From a virus: 49,213 nt of DNA. Shown one piece after another: positions 39,069-46,977 of this stretch. Under the pieces are notes generated by a model that saw only the letters and a list, made by a program, of their open reading frames with translations, was not told where the DNA came from and made no database searches. The stretch's first letter is position 1, and every line of letters begins with the position of its first letter. The stretch lies in IMG/VR virus record IMGVR_UViG_3300049846_001450, positions 1-49,213 of that record. The stretch is one strand, 5' to 3'. The translations under genes and the position numbers were made by a program.

Positions 39069-39425
39069 ATGGCATTTGGCGAAAGCATTACGCAAAATAC
39101 GGATATCGTTGATTACCAGCTCGGCCCGAATACACCGGCCGAATGGAAAGTGTTTATTCGGCCTTCGTCCGCACCCGCGGGCACGCTAGAGCTTGTCTCG
39201 TTCCTCCCCGGAGGCGGGCAGGAAGAAGGGTCGAATCTTTGCATTTTCAACGATTCCGGCGCGGATATTGTGTTGAAACACAATGACACGAGAGGCGACG
39301 TAAACTATCGAATCCAATGCTCGACCGGAGCTGATATTACGCTTCCAAACGGAACTCCGCTTTGGGGCTTATTGCTCGAATCCGCTGAAAACCAGCCGAA
39401 TGGTTGGCACTTTGAGGCGCCGTAG
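39069..39425 (+). CDS. Structural-type protein, 118 aa
   Basis: ATG 39069, AGGA Shine-Dalgarno sequence. Beta-rich throughout (WKVFIRPSSAPAGTLELVS, YRIQCSTGADITLPNGTPL), typical of a phage tail or fibre component. Its stop lies 1 nt before the end of the next minus-strand gene. Confidence 0.6.
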   Translation: MAFGESITQNTDIVDYQLGPNTPAEWKVFIRPSSAPAGTLELVSFLPGGGQEEGSNLCIFNDSGADIVLKHNDTRGDVNYRIQCSTGADITLPNGTPLWGLLLESAENQPNGWHFEAP

Positions 39426-40115
39426 CTACACGCTTCGAATCGCCTTCGGGTGAACAGCTCTCGCCGTGTACGCAACACGTGGACACGAACATGCTGCCAG
39501 CCGTACGCCGTTTGTCTTAGCGCTCGTCGCACATATGGGCGCATCTTCGATCGGCGCTTGGCATGCAGGTTCGTCTTTTGGATCGTCGGACCAAGCGACG
39601 CGCGGATACGGCGTGCCGTCATCGAGGCGTAGCGTCGAGAATCCAACCACGTGACCACGCGCCTTTCGCATGCTCTCCCCGCCTCGAATCTGCTCAATGA
39701 ACAGCGGCGCATACTTCACACGATCTCCGATCTGATAGTTCGTCTTGGCCGATTTCGTTTGACCACAAAACGATCGCGCGGCTTCGGCGTCAACAATTCG
39801 CCACGCGTACCACGACGCATGGATCCGTTTTGCGTCGTCACTCGCGTGATGAACGCCGCCGTGATACATGAGCCCACCAAAGGCTTGCGCGGACACCGAT
39901 GGCGCGAAGAACGAGCGCGCGATCCATCCGAGGTCTTCACAGTGCCGCAACATCAGATCGAAGTCTGCGGGCTGCGTATTGAGCCCGTCTGCGCACGCCT
40001 CGACGAGTTCAGACCCGAGTGCTTCGCGCGATTCGACGAGAGACGCGAGCCACGCCTTGAAATGTGCAGTGGCGAGATATTGAAGCTTGAAGAGTGGCGA
40101 CGTGTGGTGCTGCAT
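39426..40115 (-). CDS. Hypothetical protein, 229 aa
   Basis: I chose ATG 40115 because it lies 34 nt from TTGACA on the same strand, with no Shine-Dalgarno sequence; ATG 40121 is the alternative. The N-terminal half is helical and the C-terminal half has several Cys and a beta-like region (RVKYAPLFIEQIRGGES). No family recognised. Downstream of SSB, so a replication or recombination link is possible by position only. Confidence 0.6.
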   Translation of the reverse strand: MQHHTSPLFKLQYLATAHFKAWLASLVESREALGSELVEACADGLNTQPADFDLMLRHCEDLGWIARSFFAPSVSAQAFGGLMYHGGVHHASDDAKRIHASWYAWRIVDAEAARSFCGQTKSAKTNYQIGDRVKYAPLFIEQIRGGESMRKARGHVVGFSTLRLDDGTPYPRVAWSDDPKDEPACQAPIEDAPICATSAKTNGVRLAACSCPRVAYTARAVHPKAIRSV

Positions 40116-40121
40116 CGTCAT

Positions 40122-40149
40122 AAGGTGGGCACGCTACACGACTTGTCAA
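40122..40149 (-). promoter_or_regulatory. Start-coupled promoter (GCGTTGACAAGT family)
   Basis: Minus strand: TTGACA (40149-40144), 16-nt spacer, CACCTT (40127-40122), then 6 nt to ATG 40115. Overlaps the end of the SSB region. Confidence 0.65.
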
Positions 40150-40155
40150 CGCATG

Positions 40156-40674
40156 TCAGAATGGGATCTGATCGTCGCCGCCGTCGTATCCAAAGTCCTC
40201 GGGAGGCGGCGCATCATTCGCCTGGGCTGGCGCTTGCTGCGGTGCGCTTCGTTGCTGCGTTCGTGGTGCGCCGTAGCCTTGGCGTGAGCCTCCGCTGTAT
40301 TCGCTTGCGTGCGATTCGCGATGTTGTCCGGACGAACCTTGGCGCTCCGACGAGCCGCATAGTTGTACCTTGTCAACGCGTAACTTGATCTGCGTGCGTA
40401 CGTTGTTATCGCGATCCGTGTACGTCTCGAAGCTTGGTTCGCCGGTAGCAAACACGTTCGTTCCTTTGGCGATGTACGGCGCAAGTGCGCGCGCGTAGTC
40501 ATTCCAGATCGCGCACTGAATCCATTCTGTTTTCTCTTCTGTTGCGCCACCGCGCTTCTTTTTGCGCAGGTTCACGGCGACCGAGAAAGACAAACATTCG
40601 TCTTGACCAACCGTGCGCAATTCTGCCTTGCCCACGTTGCCAATGATGTCGAGCCTAAAGAATCCTACGCTCAT
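40156..40674 (-). CDS. ssb: Single-stranded DNA-binding protein, 172 aa
   Basis: ATG 40674 overlaps the upstream gene's stop. The N-terminal 110 residues form an OB-fold with the typical SSB signature (FRLDIIGNVGKAELRTV, FSVAVNLRKKK, WIQCAIWNDYARALAPYIAKG). A Gln/Gly/Ala-rich linker follows. The last residues, GGDDQIPF, form the acidic tip that recruits host partners. It protects and organises ssDNA in replication and recombination, consistent with ERF and exonuclease elsewhere in the genome. Confidence 0.95.
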   Translation of the reverse strand: MSVGFFRLDIIGNVGKAELRTVGQDECLSFSVAVNLRKKKRGGATEEKTEWIQCAIWNDYARALAPYIAKGTNVFATGEPSFETYTDRDNNVRTQIKLRVDKVQLCGSSERQGSSGQHRESHASEYSGGSRQGYGAPRTQQRSAPQQAPAQANDAPPPEDFGYDGGDDQIPF

Positions 40675-40913
40675 GCCGCACCATGAGCGCGAACGAGTCG
40701 CGAAACGTTGTTACGTACCATCATCGCGTTGGCGTACTCCAACCACGCCACCGCATCGACGATCTTGCCGTCGTCGAGCAGTTGTTGTGCACGACGTCGC
40801 GCGATTTGCTCACAGGCAACCGTGTCCAGCGTGCGCCATCGCCGTGGCGCGCGATGTGCGTTGACAAGTTTGCGTCCAGGAACGCTGTCGAAATCATCTA
40901 GAAAAATAGCCAT
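40671..40913 (-). CDS. Small helical protein, 80 aa
   Basis: ATG 40913 has a strong Shine-Dalgarno sequence (AGGAGG) and a short predicted leader from the bidirectional promoter. The frame runs to 40961, but that extension would cross the promoter. Helical, basic (RAPRRWRTLDTVACEQIARR). The stop overlaps ssb. Unknown. Confidence 0.6.
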   Translation of the reverse strand: MAIFLDDFDSVPGRKLVNAHRAPRRWRTLDTVACEQIARRRAQQLLDDGKIVDAVAWLEYANAMMVRNNVSRLVRAHGAA

Positions 40914-40933
40914 AAACGTAGCCTCCTGTTCGC

Positions 40934-40978
40934 AACGTAAGAATTCGTCTTGACATGTCAACGCATGTCGCGCATCTT
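40934..40978. promoter_or_regulatory. Bidirectional family promoter
   Basis: The 12-nt palindrome TTGACATGTCAA (40950-40961) provides a -35 for both strands. Plus: spacer 17, CATCTT (40973-40978), leading to ATG 40999. Minus: spacer 16, TACGTT (40939-40934), leading to ATG 40913. Both outgoing genes have a Shine-Dalgarno sequence. Confidence 0.7.
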
Positions 40979-40998
40979 CGCGTTCGGAGGTGCTTCAC

Positions 40999-41157
40999 AT
41001 GTCGAAACAGGCTCAGGTTCTTTTCGCTCTCTCGATCGTTTCTCTTTCGTTTGCGTTGCGCGAACAGCGTCGACTCGACGACGCGAAACGCAAGTTCGCC
41101 CAAACGTTCCCCGAAGATGCGGCTACACTCGTGATCGATATCGAGGTGACGCAATGA
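40999..41157 (+). CDS. Small membrane-anchored protein, 52 aa
   Basis: ATG 40999 with GGAGG 6 nt upstream. Residues about 7-19 (VLFALSIVSLSFA) are a hydrophobic helix; the rest is charged and helical. The stop overlaps the next ATG. Could be part of a lysis or envelope module, which is only inferred. Confidence 0.6.
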   Translation: MSKQAQVLFALSIVSLSFALREQRRLDDAKRKFAQTFPEDAATLVIDIEVTQ

Positions 41158-41462
41158 CGCGCGAAGAACAGGTTGCGGCACTGCTCGTCGAGGCGCACGC
41201 GATACTCGATCGCCACGTTCGCGATCGTATCGCCTACTACTCGTCGCCCGACGAGGTGTCGCGGGAGCTTTTGGATCGGCAGCATGTGAGCGATGTTGCG
41301 CTGGACGAGATCATTGGCGCGATAGCTCGGCAGCTAAACGATCCATTCAACAATCTGCGCGAAGCAACGCAAACGCAGAAAAGTTGTCTCGTCGTCGACC
41401 TGCTCGAAGATGTTCTTCTGCGCGTCGATCCCCGTCAGTCCGAAGTCGCTACAGCAGCCTAG
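41154..41462 (+). CDS. Hypothetical helical protein, 102 aa
   Basis: ATG 41154 overlaps the upstream stop (the frame reaches back to 40950 only by crossing the promoter). Helical and acidic (LLVEAHAILDRHVRDRIAYY). No family recognised. Part of the 40999-42014 group. Confidence 0.6.
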   Translation: MTREEQVAALLVEAHAILDRHVRDRIAYYSSPDEVSRELLDRQHVSDVALDEIIGAIARQLNDPFNNLREATQTQKSCLVVDLLEDVLLRVDPRQSEVATAA

Positions 41463-41495
41463 CGCATCACGTCGTGCGCGTGCTATGCGCAATAC

Positions 41496-42014
41496 ATGCG
41501 CGACGTTCCAGCCATAGTTTTTCTTTCCCAAACAGCAAGCGAATCACTCGACAGTCTTGCGCGTGCGCCATGGTGGGCAGTGATGATCCTGGCGTTGCTT
41601 GGTGGCACGGCTGGGATCGCAAAAGCATGGTCCGTCTTGTCCGAGTACCTAAAGGACAAACGAGACCTCGCGCGACGACTTGCGGACGAAGACAAGCTGC
41701 GGCGCGATGCGAAAGCGAAGGCCGAAGTAGATCAGCTTGAAGCGCTCACATCGATGGCGCGCGACGTTCCAAAGCGACTTGATCAATTCGCGAGCGAACT
41801 GTCCGCGTCGAATCGAATTCTCGCGCAGCAGGTGGAAGCGAATACGCGCGCCCTCGTCGACATGCGTAGCGAGATCGCTAGCGACACACGCGCACTCGTG
41901 ATGGCAATTGCTGGAAAGCTTGGCGTTCAAACAAGTGCCGACGAGACAAACCCTAGCGGTGGTCGTCGTCAGTCGATTCCAGAGCAGCGCGCATCGCATC
42001 CGTCGCTGCTCTAA
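41496..42014 (+). CDS. Membrane-anchored coiled-coil protein, 172 aa
   Basis: ATG 41496. One clear transmembrane helix near residues 30-48 (WWAVMILALLGGTAGIAKAW) and a long coiled coil afterwards (KRDLARRLADEDKLRRDAKA, to about 120). Inner-membrane spanins and some holins have this layout. No catalytic site. Together with its neighbours it is the best candidate for a lysis cassette, but no endolysin was recognised anywhere in the window. Confidence 0.55.
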   Translation: MRDVPAIVFLSQTASESLDSLARAPWWAVMILALLGGTAGIAKAWSVLSEYLKDKRDLARRLADEDKLRRDAKAKAEVDQLEALTSMARDVPKRLDQFASELSASNRILAQQVEANTRALVDMRSEIASDTRALVMAIAGKLGVQTSADETNPSGGRRQSIPEQRASHPSLL

Positions 42015-42177
42015 GACGGCGCATGCGGTCGACGCGTTCGGCGTCGCTCTCGCGCTCTCGCGTTGCGCGTGCATGTTCTGCTGCTTGTCGTGCGCGCCGT
42101 TCCACAATAGCCCACGCCGCAAACAACGCAGCAAGTGTCCAACCAAGTGCCGCAAACTTTAGCGGCGCATTGCCCAC
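41953..42177 (-). CDS. Small membrane protein with coiled coil, 74 aa
   Basis: Last gene of the minus group 42862-41953, whose end overlaps the 41496 gene. A hydrophobic N-terminal helix (LGWTLAALFAAWAIV) is followed by a charged helix (RRARQAAEHARATRERESD). Matches an inner-membrane spanin-type layout. Function inferred only. Confidence 0.55.
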   Translation of the reverse strand: MGNAPLKFAALGWTLAALFAAWAIVERRARQAAEHARATRERESDAERVDRMRRLRAATDAMRAALESTDDDHR

Positions 42178-42674
42178 AAAATCAGCCCCGAAACGGCAAT
42201 GTGTGTCAGCGTATTGGACGCATAAATGGCGCCGCTTGCATACGCGTCATCGATCCCGATCAACGCCATTATTGCGAACGTTGCAGCATTGCCAACGAGC
42301 ATCGCAAGCATCGCGGAGCGCTCTACGTCACCCGGTAAAACGCTGCGAATCAGCGCGCAAGAAGACGATGTGCACGACATGGCGGCAACGATCGCTATTG
42401 CGCGCTGGTGGGCATTGACCAACGTGTATGCAACGGCCTGACACGCCACGCTCAGCACAACAAATGTGCCGCGCTTGGTTGCCAACGCAAAGCCGATCGA
42501 CGACACGACTAGTGACGGCGCCAGCCACATGATCAGCGCTAAGGCAAACGACTTCACTGACGCAAACTCGTCTGCGATGGCTTCGCATGCGATCGACGCG
42601 GCAACATATCTCAATCGTGGCCAACGCAGCGACGCGGCAAGGCACACGAAAAAAGCGAACGCGCGGCTCGTCAT
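42159..42674 (-). CDS. Multi-pass membrane protein, 171 aa
   Basis: ATG 42674 overlaps the upstream stop. At least four hydrophobic helices can be read: AFAFFVCLAASL near the start, VLSVACQAVAYTLV, LAMLVGNAATFAIMALIGI and IAVSGLILWAM. Small holin-like or ion-leak proteins have this character. Overlaps the next gene by 19 nt. Confidence 0.55.
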   Translation of the reverse strand: MTSRAFAFFVCLAASLRWPRLRYVAASIACEAIADEFASVKSFALALIMWLAPSLVVSSIGFALATKRGTFVVLSVACQAVAYTLVNAHQRAIAIVAAMSCTSSSCALIRSVLPGDVERSAMLAMLVGNAATFAIMALIGIDDAYASGAIYASNTLTHIAVSGLILWAMRR

Positions 42675-42862
42675 GTTCGTGGTTTGTCGTTACGCGGATC
42701 GTTTGCCGCGTTCGCTTGGCGCGCGTCCTCATTTCGCTTTGCGTCGCGGTTGGCGCGAGCGGCGGCAAGATTGCGCCGAAAGCTCCCGCAACACGACCCC
42801 TTGGGCGGAGGTTTGTCGGGTACCATGTTCGCGACCATGTCTTCGGGCTTGTCTTTTTGCAT
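42671..42862 (-). CDS. Small charged protein, 63 aa
   Basis: ATG 42862 lies 6 nt after the -10 of a minus-strand family promoter, so the start is chosen from the promoter geometry. Contains CCGSF near residue 23 and basic, Asn/Ala-rich C-terminus. First gene of the 42862-41953 operon. No family recognised. Confidence 0.55.
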   Translation of the reverse strand: MQKDKPEDMVANMVPDKPPPKGSCCGSFRRNLAAARANRDAKRNEDARQANAANDPRNDKPRT

Positions 42863-42868
42863 GTCGCC

Positions 42869-42896
42869 ATGGTTGCACGGTGGCGCGCGTCGTCAA
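42869..42896 (-). promoter_or_regulatory. Start-coupled promoter (TTGACG variant)
   Basis: Minus strand: TTGACG (42896-42891), 16-nt spacer, AACCAT (42874-42869), then 6 nt to ATG 42862. Divergent from the 42912 promoter, whose -35 begins 16 nt downstream on the plus strand. Confidence 0.55.
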
Positions 42897-42911
42897 CGCT
42901 CACGACATGCG

Positions 42912-42940
42912 TTGACAAGTCGTTGCCGCGTGCGCATCTT
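42912..42940 (+). promoter_or_regulatory. Start-coupled promoter (GCGTTGACAAGT family)
   Basis: GACATGCGTTGACAAGT element: TTGACA (42912-42917), 17-nt spacer, CATCTT (42935-42940), then 7 nt to ATG 42948. It carries the most complete copy of the extended upstream element. Confidence 0.7.
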
Positions 42941-42947
42941 CGCCGTC

Positions 42948-43772
42948 ATGCAAAACCCGACACCCGACGGCGCTACGGGCGATAGCGTCACACTGACACG
43001 CGTGCACACGTTTCTTGCTGCGTTGCTTTCGTTTCTTGGCTTCGGCGTGCTTCCTACAGCAACGATTGCGGACATGCTCGAAGAGCTAACCGGATGGCTC
43101 GAAATGGCGAAGTCAATTCGACGTGACCCCCAAGGCGCAACAGCGCGCATTTGGTGGGACGCATTCAAAGATGCTTGGAACGTGCATCCTACGAGTGCGG
43201 CCGCGCTTTGCGCAGATGATGCCATTGCTGAATTCGGCAAACGATTTCTTCCCATCAACACCGAAGAAGATCGCGATACGCTTAACACTGCCGATTTCGA
43301 TGCTATGCGCGACGAACTAGACAAGCAAACGCAGATTGCCGCGGAGCTGCGATCCGAACGTGATGCGCTTTTAAAAACGAACGCGCACCACGCGAGCGAG
43401 ATTGAATCGCTACACGCCAAAATAAAGCAATACTCGGACGAACTCGATTGGCGCGCAAAACATTTCGACGGTGTATTTACGGCGCTATATAAGGCCGCAG
43501 GTTGCGACTTTGGGGCGCAGATTGTTGACGTTGTCCAGTTGATTCGAGATGAGCGTGACGAATTGCGTACCAAGTTCGCCTGCGCCATCATCCCGTTGCC
43601 AAAACCGGAACGCGTGGAGCCTGGCCAGCGGTGGGCGCATATTACTACCATTCGCGCCATCGTTCCGCCAAACGATGAACATATCGAGTTCGTCGAGACG
43701 GATTACTCGCCATGGGTTGGTGCGCCAATTCGTAACGACAACTGGTATTACCTCGGAACGGAGTCGAAGTGA
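42948..43772 (+). CDS. Hypothetical coiled-coil protein, 274 aa
   Basis: ATG 42948 lies 7 nt after CATCTT, so the start comes from the promoter geometry; the frame reaches back to 42684 but crosses the divergent promoter. Residues about 120-170 form a coiled coil (RSERDALLKTNAHHASEIES). The C-terminus has a beta-rich stretch (WVGAPIRNDNWYYLGT). The stop overlaps the ERF gene. Could act with ERF, but no family recognised. Confidence 0.6.
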   Translation: MQNPTPDGATGDSVTLTRVHTFLAALLSFLGFGVLPTATIADMLEELTGWLEMAKSIRRDPQGATARIWWDAFKDAWNVHPTSAAALCADDAIAEFGKRFLPINTEEDRDTLNTADFDAMRDELDKQTQIAAELRSERDALLKTNAHHASEIESLHAKIKQYSDELDWRAKHFDGVFTALYKAAGCDFGAQIVDVVQLIRDERDELRTKFACAIIPLPKPERVEPGQRWAHITTIRAIVPPNDEHIEFVETDYSPWVGAPIRNDNWYYLGTESK

Positions 43773-44584
43773 TGGATCCGAAACTTGCCGCCGCGCTGAT
43801 CTCTGCGCAAAAAGAGGTCAAGTCTGCACTCAAAACGAAAGAGCAAAAGGGCCACGGGTATCGATATGCTCCGGCAGAAGAAGTTCTGATCGTTGGGCGG
43901 GAGGCATTGAATAATAACGATCTTGGAATGCGCCCAATTACGGAAGACTTTTCGGTCATATCGCCTATCGACGACAAGTGCGGCGGCGCGGTAGGCATCG
44001 TACGATGTCGCTTTGAGGTCTTTCATTCGTCTGGCGCATCGTTCGAGTTTTCGACAGACGTTCCCGTGGTACCAACGCGTGGCAATATCGGATGGGCGCG
44101 ACCTGCCGACAAATCAACATTTGCCGCGCGCACCGAGGCGCTTGGGTATGCACTGCGCGACCTGCTATTGATCCCGCGTGAAGACGCGCCAGACGTGTCA
44201 GGGCGACACGATAAAGGCAAGGCTGGGCCTGGTACCAAGGAAGAGCAGCAACGCCGCCAAGACGCGCAGCAAAACCCAAAGAAGAGTGCAGAGCAATACG
44301 CCGCCGAAATGCAAGCGCTCGACGGAGTGAATCCAGGTGACTTCGGGCAAGTGCTCAAATTGTTTGCGCATGCTCGCCGCGATGTTGTGACGCCGCAAGC
44401 AATGGCGCCGATCGAGGTTATCGTTGCCCAAAAGTTTGTCGCGAAACTCGACGCTTGCCAATCAATCGAGCGGCTCGAAAAAGACGCGACCGTTGCAGGA
44501 CGGTTGGCGCTCTTGGGCAAACCCGGCGAAGATGTTGCGAAAGCCATTGAAGCGGCGCGCGTACGGCTTGGGAGTGGGCAATGA
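43772..44584 (+). CDS. ERF family single-strand annealing protein, 270 aa
   Basis: ATG 43772 overlaps the upstream stop (GTG 43769 is an alternative). The N-terminal 150 residues match the ERF pattern: a helix-rich start, YAPAEEVLIVGREALNN near 30, VGIVRCRFEVFHSSG, then GNIGWARPADKSTFAARTEALGYALRD near 110, and DLLLIPRED. A Gln-rich linker and C-terminal helical region follow. It anneals homologous single strands and pairs with the 5'-3' exonuclease at 45012 in lambda-red-like recombination. Confidence 0.85.
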   Translation: MDPKLAAALISAQKEVKSALKTKEQKGHGYRYAPAEEVLIVGREALNNNDLGMRPITEDFSVISPIDDKCGGAVGIVRCRFEVFHSSGASFEFSTDVPVVPTRGNIGWARPADKSTFAARTEALGYALRDLLLIPREDAPDVSGRHDKGKAGPGTKEEQQRRQDAQQNPKKSAEQYAAEMQALDGVNPGDFGQVLKLFAHARRDVVTPQAMAPIEVIVAQKFVAKLDACQSIERLEKDATVAGRLALLGKPGEDVAKAIEAARVRLGSGQ

Positions 44585-45015
44585 TCGTTGTTTCTGCTGC
44601 AATCGTCGACCGCAAATCGCGGCGCATTCTACTCGCGCAACGCGCTGGTGATGCGCCCACTTATCCGTGGTTTTGGTGCTCGCCGGGCGGCAAGGTCAAT
44701 CCAGGTGAAACACACCGTGACGCATTGGCGCGTGAACTGCGCGAAGAGATCGACGTTGATATTGTGGGCAATCCTGTCGAGCTGCTCTACCGTCGAGAAG
44801 TAAAGTCACAGCGGAGTGGCGAAATGGTACCAGTATATTGTTACTTGGTGTTCGTCGAGCAACTCCGTGGCAAACCTTCGCCACGTGACGCGACGTGCGG
44901 TTTGGCATGGTTCGACAGTGACGAAGTCACGGTGCTGCGCTTGACTCCTGCTGATAATGCCGAGATCGATCGGATCGTAAAACTGCTAAACTCGTTTGCG
45001 GGGTATTCGCCATGA
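44581..45015 (+). CDS. Nudix hydrolase, 144 aa
   Basis: ATG overlaps the ERF stop (ATGA). The Nudix box is complete: G-GKVNPGE-THRDALA-RELREEI near residues 38-60, with the conserved Glu pair. It hydrolyses nucleoside diphosphate derivatives, often oxidised nucleotides, so a role in keeping the phage nucleotide pool clean is the simplest guess. Substrate cannot be read from the sequence. Confidence 0.9.
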   Translation: MIVVSAAIVDRKSRRILLAQRAGDAPTYPWFWCSPGGKVNPGETHRDALARELREEIDVDIVGNPVELLYRREVKSQRSGEMVPVYCYLVFVEQLRGKPSPRDATCGLAWFDSDEVTVLRLTPADNAEIDRIVKLLNSFAGYSP

Positions 45016-46118
45016 TGCCGCCTGGCCTTGCTCCAGAGCGCACGTTTGTTGTCGTCGATATTTCTTGGTGGATGAACCAAGCCTTGCATATCGGCGGGCT
45101 TGAATCGCTGCTATCGACAACGATCGGGCGTCTCGCAAACCTACTGCGCGGCGAAGTACCGTGGTTTCTTGCTGTTGCTGCCGATAGCGTTGGTCCGACA
45201 TGGCGGCACGAATTGACCGAAGGACTGCGCGCAGATTGGCAGTACAAGGGCAATCGTGATCCGAAACCCGCGGAGTATCATCACGTTTGCAATCGAGTTT
45301 TTGAGGTGATTCGATTGCATCGAATTCCGATTCTGTATGTCGAGGGATATGAGGCGGACGACGCGATTGCCGCAGCCGTTGACCGTGCGCATGCGTTTGA
45401 CTTGACGACGGTCATCCTTTCGGCGGACAAAGATCTCGGGCAATTGCTCGACGAGAAAACGTTTTTGTGGGATGGTAAGGATCGGCTGCGTGGTGCGAGC
45501 GATATCGAAGCCGACAAGAAACATCCCGTGCCGCCGCGACTAATTCCGGATCTGCTCGCTATTGCGTCAGACCGTGGCGACAACATCCCTGGCGTACCAG
45601 ACCTTGGGCCAACCAAAGCGGCGGCATTGCTTCGCGCCTACGGTTCACTACGCGCCGCACTCAATGCGACGCCTGAGCACGTGAGCGACGCGGCAATCAA
45701 GGCGGCCGAAAAGCTGCGTGCGCAATGCAAGAAAAGCGGCGACGCCGACAAGCTTGCGACAGCAACGACGAACCTCGAAATACTTCGCGAAAAACGCGAC
45801 CTTGCGAAGTGGCTTGGAACGCTACACGAATATCGAGCCGCGGCCGAGTTGAGTTTACAGCTAACGACGCTCGATCGCTCATGTCCAATCGCGTTCGATA
45901 TCAACGAACTCGCGATCGGTGGATACGACGCGAACGCGCTGCGCAAGACATATCGCGCGCTCGGTTTTTCGCAGCTCGCGAATGATGTTACAACGTTCCC
46001 GAAAACGTTGCCTGATTGGATGTTGCCGAACGCTGACGAGAGCGCTGTCGACGTCCCAACTATCGGCGAAGGTATCGAGTCTCCGTTTGACTCGTTCGAC
46101 GAAGCACCCGTCTTCTAG
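45012..46118 (+). CDS. 5'-3' exonuclease (FEN/T5-type), 368 aa
   Basis: ATG 45012 overlaps the Nudix stop. The metal-binding residues are visible in order: FVVVDISWWMNQ near 15, GYEADDAIAAAVD near 112, SADKDLGQLL near 137, then a helix-hairpin-helix region (IASDRGDNIPGVPDLGPTKAAALL) near 190. Degrades 5' ends to supply single strands for ERF, and may also remove RNA primers. Size and motifs match stand-alone phage enzymes, without a polymerase domain. Confidence 0.9.
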   Translation: MMPPGLAPERTFVVVDISWWMNQALHIGGLESLLSTTIGRLANLLRGEVPWFLAVAADSVGPTWRHELTEGLRADWQYKGNRDPKPAEYHHVCNRVFEVIRLHRIPILYVEGYEADDAIAAAVDRAHAFDLTTVILSADKDLGQLLDEKTFLWDGKDRLRGASDIEADKKHPVPPRLIPDLLAIASDRGDNIPGVPDLGPTKAAALLRAYGSLRAALNATPEHVSDAAIKAAEKLRAQCKKSGDADKLATATTNLEILREKRDLAKWLGTLHEYRAAAELSLQLTTLDRSCPIAFDINELAIGGYDANALRKTYRALGFSQLANDVTTFPKTLPDWMLPNADESAVDVPTIGEGIESPFDSFDEAPVF

Positions 46119-46126
46119 GAGGACAC

Positions 46127-46495
46127 TTGCGACCGATAGATCAAACCGTCTTTGGCGTTCCAAACGGAAACTGCTTATCTGCGTGCGTCGCGTCGTTGCT
46201 ACATCTCACAATCGAAGATGTGCCAACGTTTTGCGATAAACCGGAATGGCTTGACGCATTAAACGAATGGCTCGCGCTGCGTGGATTGTGGGCAATGTGC
46301 TTTCAATACAATCCGGAGCTTGTGCCGCATGGTTTCTGGATCATGGGCGGCCGAAGCCCGCGCGGTAACTTCCTGCATGCAGTTGTAATGCGCGGGTACG
46401 ACATGGTGCACGACCCACACCCAAGCCGCGACGGAGTCGAAACGCGGGTTGATTGCACCGTGCTCATCCCGTTTGACGTCGGCGCGCTGCTATAG
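46127..46495 (+). CDS. Papain-like fold protein (phage C39-like), 122 aa
   Basis: TTG 46127 has a strong AGGAGG Shine-Dalgarno sequence. It fits a known small phage/bacterial papain-like family: the catalytic Cys in GNCLSACVASLLHLTIEDVP near 15-34, a Trp segment, then FLHAVVMRGYDMVHDPHPS with the catalytic His and Asp. A cysteine peptidase or transamidase-like activity is expected. The substrate is unknown; a role in lysis cannot be excluded. Confidence 0.6.
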   Translation: MRPIDQTVFGVPNGNCLSACVASLLHLTIEDVPTFCDKPEWLDALNEWLALRGLWAMCFQYNPELVPHGFWIMGGRSPRGNFLHAVVMRGYDMVHDPHPSRDGVETRVDCTVLIPFDVGALL

Positions 46496-46888
46496 CGTCC
46501 AGACGTCAACCTCGAGCCGCTCTTGCCCCTTCTCGCACTCTTCCACGAAGCACTCGCCAAACCTGCGCACCTGCCAATCGTCCGCCCATAAAACGCCATT
46601 ACACGCGTCAAGTGCACTCTTCAAGAAATTGTCCAAGTCGCCTTGCTTTCGACCTCTGTAGACGCGTACGGACAAACCAAGCCGCACGCCCCGATCGAGT
46701 CCTGGCCATTTTGGCACTTTCGTACGGGCCGCAAGCGCCATCATGCCAACATGCGCCTCATAGGCTGCGCTTTTTGCCGGCGTGTAGCTGCGTGTCTTCG
46801 CGACGTCGGACGCGTCCTTATTCCGCACAACGCGCGCGCGTGCTTTGGGTATTGGCGGGCCATGTACGGCAAACGCTATTTTCTGCAT
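46490..46888 (-). CDS. rusA: RusA-type Holliday junction resolvase, 132 aa
   Basis: ATG 46888 is the start (the frame extends to 46960 only through the promoter). Family features: the basic PKARARVV near the N-terminus, an AYEAHVGMMA helix, and the catalytic GDLDNFLKSALDACNGVLWADDWQ with the spaced aspartates that bind metal. Resolves Holliday junctions made by recombination or replication, and so fits the recombination module. It converges with the papain-like gene (6 nt overlap at the ends). Confidence 0.9.
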   Translation of the reverse strand: MQKIAFAVHGPPIPKARARVVRNKDASDVAKTRSYTPAKSAAYEAHVGMMALAARTKVPKWPGLDRGVRLGLSVRVYRGRKQGDLDNFLKSALDACNGVLWADDWQVRRFGECFVEECEKGQERLEVDVWTL

Positions 46889-46892
46889 GCGC

Positions 46893-46942
46893 CTATGTTG
46901 CACATGCACATGCATTGACAAGTCAATTTGTGTGCATATCGT
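46893..46942. promoter_or_regulatory. Bidirectional family promoter
   Basis: The near-palindrome TTGACAAGTCAA (46915-46926). Plus: TTGACA (46915-46920), spacer 16, TATCGT (46937-46942), leading to a Shine-Dalgarno leader and ATG 46978. Minus: TTGTCA (46921-46916), spacer 16, AACATA (46899-46894), then 5 nt to the RusA ATG. Confidence 0.55.
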
Positions 46943-46977
46943 ATGCGTGCCGATTGGCAACCAACGGAGAACATACC

